64,000 nt of DNA, taken from the NCBI GenBank assembly GCA_031963415.1, contig JASSUI010000001.1, positions 682,001-746,000 on the forward strand. The letters run 5' to 3'. Of the stretch, positions 35,701 to 44,214 are shown piece after piece. The DNA is from JASSUD01 sp031963415 (lineage in GTDB: Bacteria > Pseudomonadota > Gammaproteobacteria > Burkholderiales > Burkholderiaceae). The notes under the pieces are model-generated. The model saw nothing but the letters and a program-made list of their open reading frames with translations. It was not told where the DNA came from and searched no databases. Within the stretch, counting starts at the first letter, position 1, and every line of letters begins with the position of its first letter. Position numbers and translations under genes: made by a program.

Positions 35701-36648
35701 TTAAAGCCTATCGATATACTGAGTTATTCTTTCTAGGACAGCTTCAAACGACGGCTGTTCTTTAAAATAAATCGCAGATTTTTGCTTAAATTCTTCGCTA
35801 TATAACCGCTTGGTTTCAGGGTTCTTAAAAACAAAAGCTGGATTTAATCGAATCTCCATTTCATCCTGAGATCTAAAGCGATTTGCTTTATGCGCAAGGT
35901 ATTCTGCACTACCTATAAAGTTCCGTACCCGCTGAACTTCCAGCAGCCTGTAAATATCATAGTAATGACGTAGAAAATTAATAGGAAAAATTTTATTTTC
36001 TTGTTGCAAACGAAATTTTGTTGAAACAGCTTGCAGTTTTTCAACAAAAGTATATTCAGGGCAGTAACAATTTACCTGCTTGGCACGATTATCAATAATA
36101 TCTAGTCCTAACGAAAAAGCTTTTTCAAAGGCCCAGGAGCTGATATCTCTGGGCAAATAAGGAGCAGTTTGATCAAATCCAACTTCTAATAAAATTTCCG
36201 CTTTTAATTCAGGCATCTGGACAAAGTGCGAGAAATATTTGCCACTAATACCTGCACCTCTCATTTTCTCTACATCGTCAAAACGAGAATCTCGACTAAA
36301 TGTCACCCCTGGAACATTTAGTGTCGTCGCAATGCTTTCAAAAAATAAACGGCGACTTTCAATATGAGCTGGTTTAGTGTGGTTTTTCCCGGTTTTTACG
36401 GCCTCTGATTGGTTCGGATGAATGCAAATATCTATATCTTCGCTAAACCGTTCGATGATGCCGTACCCTTTTGATAAAGATGTGCCACCCTTTAACTCAA
36501 AACGGAACCCCTGTTGTTGAATACCCCACAAGACATGCATCAACCAATAGTCTTTTTCAACGAGAGAGGGTAATAGCGCTTGCTCGTGAGCAACAACCTC
36601 GAATAGTGCTTGCGCATCGGGTAATTGATGAAGAAAAGGAGTGTTCAT
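35701..36648 (-). CDS. AbiEii/AbiGii-type nucleotidyltransferase toxin
   Basis: The 315-residue protein has the nucleotidyltransferase core motif LKGGTSLSKGYGIIERFSEDIDICI in short form GGTSLSKGYG...DID (about residues 53-76), as in AbiEii toxins of type IV toxin-antitoxin systems that act in abortive phage defence. It overlaps the antitoxin gene by 4 nt, the usual order. It lies inside the tRNA-Ala island. Confidence 0.88.
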   Translation of the reverse strand: MNTPFLHQLPDAQALFEVVAHEQALLPSLVEKDYWLMHVLWGIQQQGFRFELKGGTSLSKGYGIIERFSEDIDICIHPNQSEAVKTGKNHTKPAHIESRRLFFESIATTLNVPGVTFSRDSRFDDVEKMRGAGISGKYFSHFVQMPELKAEILLEVGFDQTAPYLPRDISSWAFEKAFSLGLDIIDNRAKQVNCYCPEYTFVEKLQAVSTKFRLQQENKIFPINFLRHYYDIYRLLEVQRVRNFIGSAEYLAHKANRFRSQDEMEIRLNPAFVFKNPETKRLYSEEFKQKSAIYFKEQPSFEAVLERITQYIDRL

Positions 36649-37226
36649 CGGAGTATTTCCTCAAAAAATCGGCGTGTGCCAATTTTTCCGTAAGACCTTG
36701 CATTGTTGAGAAGCTGATCACGATCAAAGTGAGCAAGATTTTTTCTAATGTCAGGTTTAACAAACTCTGTTTCTTCAGCCAGTTCTTCTAAATTATTGAC
36801 GAGGTCGACCAATAAAAATTCAGGCGTGAGATGGGAGGGAAAGCCTCTTGTAGGACGTCGGAAGTCGAACTGCCGACCATTGAGCACTAATAGATCATGT
36901 CTTTTACGGTTATATACCACCCAACGATTATAAAGCTGCGTTAAGCCTAGTCCCAAATTGTTGTATTCATTCCATGAGTACAACAAAAAATGATCATCCT
37001 GTAAAAAGCATCTCACTAGATCTTCTTCCCTCGGCGGTAACCGACCAAAACGGCTAACAGCTGGGCTGTAATAAAGCCCAGGTCCGACTTTTTCTAATAC
37101 ACCTTTCTTTGTTAGCGTCATTAAATCTCGATCAACTGCCTTAGAGAAAGACAACAACGCGCTACGCCGATAGACATGACCAGCTTCTAGATGAGTGCGA
37201 AGAGCTTCATAGCTTGAGGTATGCAT
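36645..37226 (-). CDS. AbiEi-type antitoxin (DUF6088-like)
   Basis: The 193-residue protein starts with a winged-helix region (residues 1-60: RSALLSFSKAVDRDLMTLTKKGVLEKVGPGLYY) and a C-terminal antitoxin domain with LLYSWNEYNNLGLG and NRKRHDLLVLNGRQFDFRR. AbiEi proteins repress their own operon and counter AbiEii. It is the first gene of the pair; the promoter must lie in 37227-37330. Confidence 0.85.
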   Translation of the reverse strand: MHTSSYEALRTHLEAGHVYRRSALLSFSKAVDRDLMTLTKKGVLEKVGPGLYYSPAVSRFGRLPPREEDLVRCFLQDDHFLLYSWNEYNNLGLGLTQLYNRWVVYNRKRHDLLVLNGRQFDFRRPTRGFPSHLTPEFLLVDLVNNLEELAEETEFVKPDIRKNLAHFDRDQLLNNARSYGKIGTRRFFEEILR

Positions 37227-37331
37227 GCCAGTATTATCAGTTATGGCAATTAAAATGCAAAATTTTTATTAAAAATTCATGCAAGTTAAGACTCGTGAAA
37301 CTAGCGAAGAGCAAATTTTGTTAAGCTAAAA

Positions 37332-37409
37332 ATGTTCTAATATTATTGATTTGGTCTACGGTAATACGAGGCTTTTGGGATACGTTCGAGTAAGAAAATA
37401 TTAGAACAT
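37332..37409. repeat. 78-bp MITE-like element, copy 1
   Basis: The termini ATGTTCTAATATT / AATATTAGAACAT form a perfect 13-bp inverted repeat. The interior (GATTTGGTCTACGGTAATACG) and the flanking bases recur at 47558-47636. Confidence 0.65.
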
Positions 37410-37482
37410 TTGGTTAGCGTCTCTCGCTTGTCAGGCTTAATCTATCAGGCTTTCAAGGCATTACGCACACTTGGTGACGGCC

Positions 37483-37546
37483 TGCATGGCATGCAAGAGG
37501 TCAGCGGTTCGATCCCGCTTACCTCCACCAATAAAATCAAGGGTCT
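37483..37546 (+). repeat. tRNA-Ala 3'-half direct repeat (island attachment site)
   Basis: These 64 bp are identical to 30754-30817: the 3' 48 nt of tRNA-Ala(GGC) including CCA plus 16 downstream bases. The 5' half of the tRNA is missing, so this is not a working gene but the second att copy. Confidence 0.85.
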
Positions 37547-38070
37547 CAGCCAAATGACCTTTGCACCTTCTAACAAGTATATTGGAAAGTTCTTCTAATA
37601 TTCATTGCATTTTTCGCTCAAAAAGCGTTCTACCTTCCTCAGTAATGAGGCGTTCATCTCGCTCAGTTTTTACTGCTCTTCACATCAAATTGGGTAGGGA
37701 TATTGACCTGCCAACATAGCCTTGTAGACAGCAAAACAACTGTCATACATAGCTCATCCTATACACTTAACTAGTCTGGGTTAGCGTGTCGCTATTTCTG
37801 CCAATTTCAATATAAGAACAATTCACTTTTTTGCAAAACAAGATTTTTGCAGGTCAATTTTATTTTTTATTGCATAAATTCTGCTTGCAAAGCCTATTAT
37901 TGCGCTCAAAATGAATAAACACATATTTATAGCCTTAAGAAAAATGATGATATGAAGGCTGCCGATAGAAAATGTAGTAAATCACGCAGGCTTTGATTTC
38001 TTTTTCCTTCAACTTGCTGGTATTGTTTTGAGCGTATACGATCTGGGACTCAACATTTAGATAAAGACGC
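37547..38070. other. gene-free flank beyond the att repeat
   Basis: The first 150 bp resemble 30818-30950. The rest is AT-rich with no supported ORF. A TAA is in frame just before the next start codon. Confidence 0.5.
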
Positions 38071-38919
38071 ATGAGACTGGAAAAATACTTTCCACTTGAT
38101 ACGGTTAAGGGTGAGTTCAGAGTCTGGACGCAGATCGCTAAGCCAGAACTGCACTTGCCGGTAAACGTTCTTGACATTTGCGAATACGGCTTTACTGAAA
38201 TCCTCAACAACGTCATCGACCACGCTCAGGCGCAGAACCTCATTATTCGAGGCCAACAGAACACGATGTCCACTGTCTTTGAAATCGAAGACGATGGTAT
38301 TGGCGTGTTTGCGAAACTTTGCGCTCACTTCGGGTTGGATTCGGACATCCACGCATTGATCGAGCTGGTCAAAGGCAAACTCACCGTCGCGCCAGAGGCA
38401 CATAGCGGTGAGGGTCTATTTTTTGCCAGCAAGATGTTTGACCGCTTTGTCATTGAGTCAGGAGAATTGTCGGTTTCGTTTGCGCATTGTGAATGCGAGG
38501 TACATAACGTAGCGCCTCGCCAAGGGACACTCATTCGGATGGAAATCGCCAACGACAGCCCCACAACGGCAGCGCAAGTGTTTAATCATTTCTGTGATAC
38601 GGAAGCGTTAACCTTCTATAAAACACGCTTTTTTATCTCGCTCGCAGCCTTCGAAGGCAATTTGATTTCGCGCTCGCAGGCCAAACGAGTAGCAGCACGG
38701 TTTGAGCAATTCAGTGAAGTGGAACTTGACTTTACGGGCGTCGAGAGTCTGGGACAAGCATTCGCTGATGAGCTAGTACGAGTATGGCCTATCGCTCACC
38801 ACCAAACGAAACTACTAATAGTCAATGCCAACGAGACTGTGCTCAAAATGATTAGCCACGTTAAGGGACGGATTGATTTGCCGCAGCCAATCCCAGCGAG
38901 CGATCCTAAAGAAAAGTAA
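38071..38919 (+). CDS. GHKL ATPase with C-terminal STAS-like DUF4325
   Basis: The 282-residue protein has a histidine-kinase-type ATP-binding domain: N-box FTEILNNVIDHA (residues 41-52), G1 EDDGIGVF and G2 HSGEGLFFASK. It lacks a phospho-acceptor His domain. The C-terminal 80 residues match the DUF4325 pattern (SRSQAKRVAARFEQF, ELDFTGVESLGQAFADELVRVW). Family members I know of usually start with a winged helix, which is missing here, so the gene may be N-terminally truncated; an in-frame TAA lies 7 nt before the ATG. Function unknown. Confidence 0.75.
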   Translation: MRLEKYFPLDTVKGEFRVWTQIAKPELHLPVNVLDICEYGFTEILNNVIDHAQAQNLIIRGQQNTMSTVFEIEDDGIGVFAKLCAHFGLDSDIHALIELVKGKLTVAPEAHSGEGLFFASKMFDRFVIESGELSVSFAHCECEVHNVAPRQGTLIRMEIANDSPTTAAQVFNHFCDTEALTFYKTRFFISLAAFEGNLISRSQAKRVAARFEQFSEVELDFTGVESLGQAFADELVRVWPIAHHQTKLLIVNANETVLKMISHVKGRIDLPQPIPASDPKEK

Positions 38920-38929
38920 CAAAACCATT

Positions 38930-39133
38930 CCGAAATAAGTCCGACCTGGCTGGCGGAGTGAACTGTAGGCAGTGGACATATTCCAGTATTCGCGCGTCAC
39001 TTGACTCATGCAGTCCCGTCCTTGAATGATCGCTTGCCAAAATTCCGTTGCATTCTTTGCCTGTGGAAAACGCCCCGACAAACCAACGATTGCAATTACA
39101 GTCTGGTATTGGGGTTCCTGGATGTCAGACAGC
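38930..39133 (-). pseudogene. polyketide synthase ketosynthase fragment
   Basis: On the minus strand the frame reads VIAIVGLSGRFPQAKNATEFW, then GRDCMSQVTREYW and PGRTYF, which is the first 70 or so residues of a beta-ketoacyl synthase domain. No Cys-His-His active site or later domains follow, so it is a relic of a PKS/NRPS gene cut by rearrangement. It partly overlaps the spacer after the GHKL gene. Confidence 0.7.
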
Positions 39134-39311
39134 TAATTCTCTTGCGTCACCTGCTTCTTCGTTAGTAGCGACGCGGAGCGCGCGCGATGTCTCACTCTAT
39201 GTCTGAGAAGCAAAATCAGCCCACATGATACTAGTCCGGGGCCAAGATATTGCCATCTCATCCTCACATTACATGGCTAATGACTAATGCATGCTGATTT
39301 ACAGTAATCGT

Positions 39312-39773
39312 TTATGATGAAATGCCGATATGAATCTGGACTTTCTCTGGGCCACTATACAACTCAAAGTCCGTGAGATAACTTCGCTTCACATGTGGAT
39401 GCTGCTCAAAGTACGCCCAAATTGAAGCCCAGGTCTGCATAAGAGCTGTGGGTAATGGGCCATGAGATTTGAAGACTAAGTACTTGCCTTCCTGAACCTC
39501 AATATTACTGAAGTCAGGATTCGCAGCAGTGACAGACACCCCAGCAGTGACATTGTAAAAACTGGTAACGTCAGAATCGTAAGTTGAATACACACCAAAA
39601 ATCGGCGTATCGGGTAACCGGCCCGGAATTTTGTCTGCAGCGCCACTAGCGAAGAACTGCGCCCACAAGCCAGGAATTTTCGCAGTTTCCTGATTGAACT
39701 CGTCGCGATTTATTGTGCGTGTGATTAAGCCAGATACTAAAAATCGTGAAACATGCGTAATTTTTGGTTCCAT
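39312..39773 (-). CDS. GyrI-like / effector-binding domain protein
   Basis: The 153-residue protein has the SRPBCC-like effector-binding (Cass2/GyrI) pattern: a paired region with IFGVYSTYDSD, then GKYLVFKSHGPLP..LMQTWASIWAYFEQHP and a terminal FELYSGPEKVQIHIGI. Such proteins bind small molecules and can be stand-alone or the C-terminus of AraC regulators. There is no DNA-binding domain here. TTAGGA precedes the ATG. Flanks are remnants, so it is cargo of the disrupted region. Confidence 0.8.
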   Translation of the reverse strand: MEPKITHVSRFLVSGLITRTINRDEFNQETAKIPGLWAQFFASGAADKIPGRLPDTPIFGVYSTYDSDVTSFYNVTAGVSVTAANPDFSNIEVQEGKYLVFKSHGPLPTALMQTWASIWAYFEQHPHVKRSYLTDFELYSGPEKVQIHIGISS

Positions 39774-40071
39774 AAAAGTCCTAATTTGAATTCACTTCTA
39801 TCAGAATATCTCTGCCAACGGCCGGGGCCTCCCTTCTTCCTGTAACTATCGGATGGAAGACAGCAGTATATCGACAACACCACGCGCCTTAATCAATCCT
39901 TACGAGAATAGACACACCACAGCAAAACAAACTACTGAATATGTTCGAAGTCGCGTAGGGGGAGCTTGTAGAGTCAATTGATTTGAAACAATCTGATTGG
40001 ATAGCGAAAGTCCTTTCGCCAAAGAACGAAGAAATTCTGATCTGAGATTTTTTGAAGCCCAGCGTGCTTAC

Positions 40072-40124
40072 TGGAGGAGAGAGCCCGAATCGAACCGACG
40101 TTGACGGCTTTGCAGGCCCCTGCA
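40072..40124 (-). tRNA. tRNA-Cys-like 3' remnant (not functional)
   Basis: On the minus strand the sequence has a CTGCAAA anticodon-loop match (GCA), the T-loop GGTTCGATT and the terminus TCCA with U73, as in tRNA-Cys. The T stem is mismatched and the 5' half is absent, so it is a decayed remnant, perhaps an old integration site. Confidence 0.4.
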
Positions 40125-40376
40125 TTTTCCTTATTTCACAAGGGTTTCAGCCATTTCCGCTTTCGCCATTTAGCCAAATTTGTCGCAGGGAAGCCTTATT
40201 AGGCGGAGATATTCATCATGATGGCGAAAGTGATTTTTACCCTTTTCTCGAAGAAGATTTGCGAAATATTTCAAACTAAGGAGGAAAGAAGCTATAAGTC
40301 AGTGGTCAAAAATATCTGTGCAATTTCTTGAATGGACAGGGTGCGTATCACCTGAGTAGTGTGCCTCTAGGTGTTG

Positions 40377-40949
40377 TTAGTATCGTAGTTGCCAGTTTTC
40401 GAGATATAGAGACAGCCTAGTGGCACGCCTACGTGTCACGCAAGAAGTCAACGGTTCGATCCCGCTTATCTCTACCAATCTATCTGTAGAAAATGTCTGG
40501 CAAAAAAATTTACAAGCGTAGGAAAAAATTCGGTAGGGTGGGGGGGGGGGGCTAGTAGCACTCTTCAAGGTAGAAATTGGATCAGCTAAGCATTCATAGC
40601 TCCATGCTTGCGCTTTTTCATAACTCTTTTTTGCTTTATCCCGTTTCCCCAAATCCTTCAAAATTTCTGCGCGCTCAAAATAAACCTCAGCGATATACCT
40701 GCGTAAGGATTCATCTTCCGAGGTCTGAGGAGCACGAGCTCCACTCACCGCGTTTTTAATCGTTGAAAAGGGAACGACATGGCATGCACTCGCCATATTT
40801 CTGAAAGTAACTTTTGCTCGGTCATAAAAAGTCAACGCTAGCTCAACGGACTGCGTCTTATAGAGTCGAGCCTGTTCCAAATCACTTTGCGCGTGCACTT
40901 GTAGGTGCTTACTGATCAAATCTTTAGAAATTGGGCGAGCGGCAAGCAT
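40377..40949 (-). CDS. TPR-like protein, truncated at a poly-C tract
   Basis: The frame gives 190 residues from the ATG at 40949 (GGAG 8 nt upstream). The first 135 are helical with TPR-like repeats (ALTFYDRAKVTFRNMA; YFERAEILKDLGKRDKAKKSYEKAQ). Then a run of 12 C (40540-40551) encodes prolines, after which the sequence is low quality and the last 30 residues are the antisense of a tRNA relic. The true protein probably ended or continued differently. A start at 41021 is less likely. Confidence 0.5.
   Translation of the reverse strand: MLAARPISKDLISKHLQVHAQSDLEQARLYKTQSVELALTFYDRAKVTFRNMASACHVVPFSTIKNAVSGARAPQTSEDESLRRYIAEVYFERAEILKDLGKRDKAKKSYEKAQAWSYECLADPISTLKSATSPPPPPYRIFSYACKFFCQTFSTDRLVEISGIEPLTSCVTRRRATRLSLYLENWQLRY
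40400..40477 (+). tRNA. decayed tRNA-Ala-like copy
   Basis: The 78-nt segment aligns along its length with tRNA-Ala(GGC): GCAAGAAGTCAACGG, then TTCGATCCCGCTT and CTACCA at the end. Anticodon and D stems no longer pair well. It is a third copy of the attachment region. Confidence 0.5.
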
Positions 40950-41266
40950 ATTATTATTCTCCAACTTAATCGTTTGATTTGTCTGAGAAATGCTGACGAG
41001 CTTATCAAAGGAAAATAGCAACGCGCGAGAAGGTGAATTACTGAACCACCAGCTTTGCTGTACAATGACTTGATGACATCGTTACTTACAGTCTCATATC
41101 AAACAAGCCTATCAAGCTTAGGGGGCAGTACGGGTAACTTCAATATTTTTTTCAATTACACACAGGCACGCATGTAAAAATTTGACAGCCTCATCGTAAA
41201 CGGAAAGAGTCCTGGGCTGAGCAGGATCATTTAATGACCTTTTCCTAAATAAAAAAGAGAATAGTT
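40950..41266. other. gene-free stretch before the first WD40 gene
   Basis: Nothing recognisable beyond AT-rich sequence that must contain the promoters of the flanking divergent genes. No PIP box is present. Confidence 0.4.
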
Positions 41267-43897
41267 ATGCTTACTTCTATTTCGCCTTCTGCCATTAATC
41301 ACTATCCGCTGACGCAAAAGACCTTAAAGCCGTCATTCCTCTCGTTATCCTTGGAAATTCGAGAGCAGATAGAAGATCTGCTAAATTTTTCGGGCAGGCA
41401 GGCTTTGTTTAAAGCATTGACCACAGTAACTTGTAATGGTGAGCCTATAGAAGCGCCCGTGTTGAAGTTACACCTAATCAACGAAAGAATTCAGAAGAAA
41501 TATCAAGGCGCTCTAATAAGCTCGGATGAAGGGTTGAGAAAATTTGCGATGAGTCAGTTGCAGAATTTATTGGATTTAGGGCAATTCGATGAGATCGTAG
41601 AGAAAACTGCATTTTTTGAACTGCTGCAGCTTGCTAACGATCCGGAGATATTTAAATTTTTACAAGAAAGAGTCCAACAAGATACGCAGCTCAAAGAGAA
41701 ACTATTGAACTGGGTCGAACGATCTAAAACAGAAGAAGTGCAGCCTATCTCCGCTAATGCGTTAACGCTATTGATTAAAGCAGGAGTGGGTTTAAGTAGA
41801 CGGGATTTCCGTAGAATACGTGTTCCTGGGGCGGACTTAAGCCACGGCGTGTTTGATTCTACGCAATTCCAAGGGGCCGACTTAACCGGAGTAAAGTGGA
41901 AGGGCAGTTGGTTGTCTGGCGCTAATTTAGATGGAGCAAATTTAGCAAGAGTGGATTTTGGTGAAAAGCCCACTTTAGGAATGAATGGTCGGGTGCAGGA
42001 CTGCTGTTATTCACCAGATGGGCGTTGGCTGGCTTTGGCCGAGCGAAATGCTATTCATCTTTATAAGGCAGACACTTTGCAAAAAATCCACACTTATTCA
42101 GGTCATGAGCATGAAGTGCAGGCTATCGCGTTCTCAAGCGATGGGCAATGGCTTGCGTCTGGAAGTATGGATAAGACGGTAAAGCTGTGGCATGCAACAG
42201 GTGAACGCACTCTAGTTCGTTCTTATGCTGGGCATACGCATCATGTAAAGAGTATTGCATTTTCAAACGACGGACAGTGGCTTGCATCTGGAAGTGGCGA
42301 TTCGACGGTAATGTTATGGCGAGTTGTAGGTGAACCTGCTCTATCGCATTCCTTTACCGCGCATACCGACGGTGTGTTAAGCGTAGCGTTTTCAAGCGAT
42401 GGGCAGTGGCTTGCGTCTGGGGGGTATGATTGTACGGTAAAGCTGTGGCGTGTGACGGACGAACCCACTCTGGTCCATTCCTATATTGGGCATGAGCGTG
42501 GGGTGATGAGCGTAGCGTTTTCAAACGATGGGCAGTGGCTTGCATCTGGAAGTTATGATGGCAAGGTGAAGCTGTGGAACGTGGCAGACGATTATGCTTT
42601 GGCTCATTCCTATGAAGGTCACTCGGCTTGGGTAAATAGCGTCGTCTTTTCAAGTGATGGCCAGTGGCTTGCGTCTGGAAGTATGGATAAGACGGTAAAG
42701 CTGTGGCGCGTAGCAGGCAAACGCGCCCTGATCTGTTCCCATACTGGGCACACGCATGCGGTGAATAGTGTCGCGTTCTCAAGCGATGGGCAGTGGCTGA
42801 CATCTGGAAGTGACGATTCGACGGTAAAGTTCTGGCGGGTGCCGGATGATTCCGCCTCGCCCCCCCGCCATGCTGGACATACGAATTCTGTTAATAGTGT
42901 CGCTTTTTCAAACGACGGGCAGTGGCTCGCATCCGGAAGTAACGATTCGACGGTAAAGTTGTGGCGTATGATAGGCCCGAATTCGTTGGTTCACTCCTAT
43001 ACCGGACATACAAATGCTGTGACAAGTGTTGCATTTTCAAATGATGGGCAATGGCTTGTATCCGGAAGCGGAGATTCGACCGTTAAGCGGTGGGGCGTAG
43101 TGGGCGAACGTGCGCTAGCCTATTCTTATAACGGATTGGCGTGGATGAGGAGTGTCGCGTTATCAAACGATGGGCAATGGCTCGCTTCTGGCAGCGTGGA
43201 TGGGAAGGCATATTTATGGCGTGTAGCGGCCGAACGGGCTCTGCCTCACATCTACACTGGCCATACATCTTGGGTGAATAGCGTTGCATTCTCAAATGAT
43301 GGACAATGGCTTGCTTCTGGCAGTTTGGATCAGACGATAAAGTTGTGGGGGGTCGCAGTGGGTAGACGCCTCCTGGCCCATTCCTATACCGGACACACGG
43401 GCTCTGTGACGAGTGTTGCGTTTTCAGGCAACGGTCAGTGGCTCGTGTCAGCAAGTGAGGATAAGACAGTAAAACTCTGGCATGTAGGAGGGGAACGCGC
43501 TTTGGCCTACTCTTATACCGGGCATATGAATCATGTGAATAGCGTCGCTTTTTCAAGCGATGGGCAATGGATTGCTTCCGGCAGTAAAGATCAAACGGTT
43601 CGACTATGGTCTGTTCTAACAGGAGACTGTCAAGCAATACTCAAAAGCTTTGTCGGCGCTATCAATAATGTTGCATGGAAACCTAGCCAGGATGACGCAG
43701 CCATATTAGCCACAGCAGGCGCGGACAACACAATTCGCCTTTGGAAGATACGGTACAGTTCAGGTAAAGTAGGCACAGCTTCATTGGATTGGACCTCACA
43801 GCAAGACACGCTTGTGGCTACAGGAGCACTTATCCAAAATGCCCATAACCTTAGCCCTCAAAATGCAGCTTTGCTGAGACAACGAGGCGCAATATAA
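41267..43897 (+). CDS. giant pentapeptide-WD40 protein A
   Basis: This 876-residue protein is built as follows: residues 20-55 weakly F-box-like (SLSLEIREQIEDLL), a helical region to about 150 ending LLNWVERSKTEEVQ, pentapeptide repeats at about 180-230 (GADLS, GADLT, GANLDGANLA), 14 WD40 blades to about 835 (two 7-bladed propellers), and the shared tail (LDWTSQQDTL..., LSPQNAALLRQRGAI). Blades are 42-43 aa with DGQWLASGS cores and high DNA identity. No signal peptide. The function is unknown; it is a paralogue of the proteins at 44215 and 50730. Confidence 0.85.
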   Translation: MLTSISPSAINHYPLTQKTLKPSFLSLSLEIREQIEDLLNFSGRQALFKALTTVTCNGEPIEAPVLKLHLINERIQKKYQGALISSDEGLRKFAMSQLQNLLDLGQFDEIVEKTAFFELLQLANDPEIFKFLQERVQQDTQLKEKLLNWVERSKTEEVQPISANALTLLIKAGVGLSRRDFRRIRVPGADLSHGVFDSTQFQGADLTGVKWKGSWLSGANLDGANLARVDFGEKPTLGMNGRVQDCCYSPDGRWLALAERNAIHLYKADTLQKIHTYSGHEHEVQAIAFSSDGQWLASGSMDKTVKLWHATGERTLVRSYAGHTHHVKSIAFSNDGQWLASGSGDSTVMLWRVVGEPALSHSFTAHTDGVLSVAFSSDGQWLASGGYDCTVKLWRVTDEPTLVHSYIGHERGVMSVAFSNDGQWLASGSYDGKVKLWNVADDYALAHSYEGHSAWVNSVVFSSDGQWLASGSMDKTVKLWRVAGKRALICSHTGHTHAVNSVAFSSDGQWLTSGSDDSTVKFWRVPDDSASPPRHAGHTNSVNSVAFSNDGQWLASGSNDSTVKLWRMIGPNSLVHSYTGHTNAVTSVAFSNDGQWLVSGSGDSTVKRWGVVGERALAYSYNGLAWMRSVALSNDGQWLASGSVDGKAYLWRVAAERALPHIYTGHTSWVNSVAFSNDGQWLASGSLDQTIKLWGVAVGRRLLAHSYTGHTGSVTSVAFSGNGQWLVSASEDKTVKLWHVGGERALAYSYTGHMNHVNSVAFSSDGQWIASGSKDQTVRLWSVLTGDCQAILKSFVGAINNVAWKPSQDDAAILATAGADNTIRLWKIRYSSGKVGTASLDWTSQQDTLVATGALIQNAHNLSPQNAALLRQRGAI

Positions 43898-43912
43898 ATC
43901 TATTAAAGAAAG

Positions 43913-43945
43913 GCGGGAATCTTTGAGTTGGCTCGAGAATCCCGC
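43913..43945 (+). terminator. candidate terminator after WD40 protein A
   Basis: GCGGGAATCT / AGAATCCCGC pair with one mismatch over a 13-nt loop, shortly after the stop; the following TGTGTTTG is only weakly T-rich. Confidence 0.4.
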
Positions 43946-44140
43946 TGTGTTTGCTCGTAGTGGTGCGAGGGTATGCGTCGATGCAATGGCTTTCTCTCAT
44001 CCGACCAGGCACCGCGGCATTTGAGCTTTGGTTTGACCTTCCTAAAACGCTCTAATATTCATTGCCAATCTTGAGCAAAAAGTGCTCTACGTTCCTCAGC
44101 AATGATGTGGCTCAAAAGGTTAGGCTAAAATTGGGTCAGC

Positions 44141-44179
44141 CCCCCTAAAAGTTTGAATGGGGTTCCAACTTTTAGGGGG
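44141..44179. repeat. inverted repeat resembling IS ends
   Basis: CCCCCTAAAAGTT (44141-44153) and AACTTTTAGGGGG (44167-44179) are perfect 13-bp arms flanked by TTGGGTCAG and TAGTTAA. The ends resemble those of IS3-like elements with the interior lost. They could also act as a terminator for WD40 protein B. Confidence 0.5.
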
Positions 44180-44214
44180 TAGTTAAGGATGATCGATCCA
44201 ATCCTATTATCTGT

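Noticed and set aside
38815..39081. 88-residue minus ORF as an intact gene
   Set aside because: Its recognisable part is the ketosynthase relic whose frame extends upstream of this start; the rest overlaps the GHKL gene antisense.
42354..43637. Minus-strand ORFs opposite WD40 protein A
   Set aside because: They are repeat-derived shadows with the same 126-bp periodicity.
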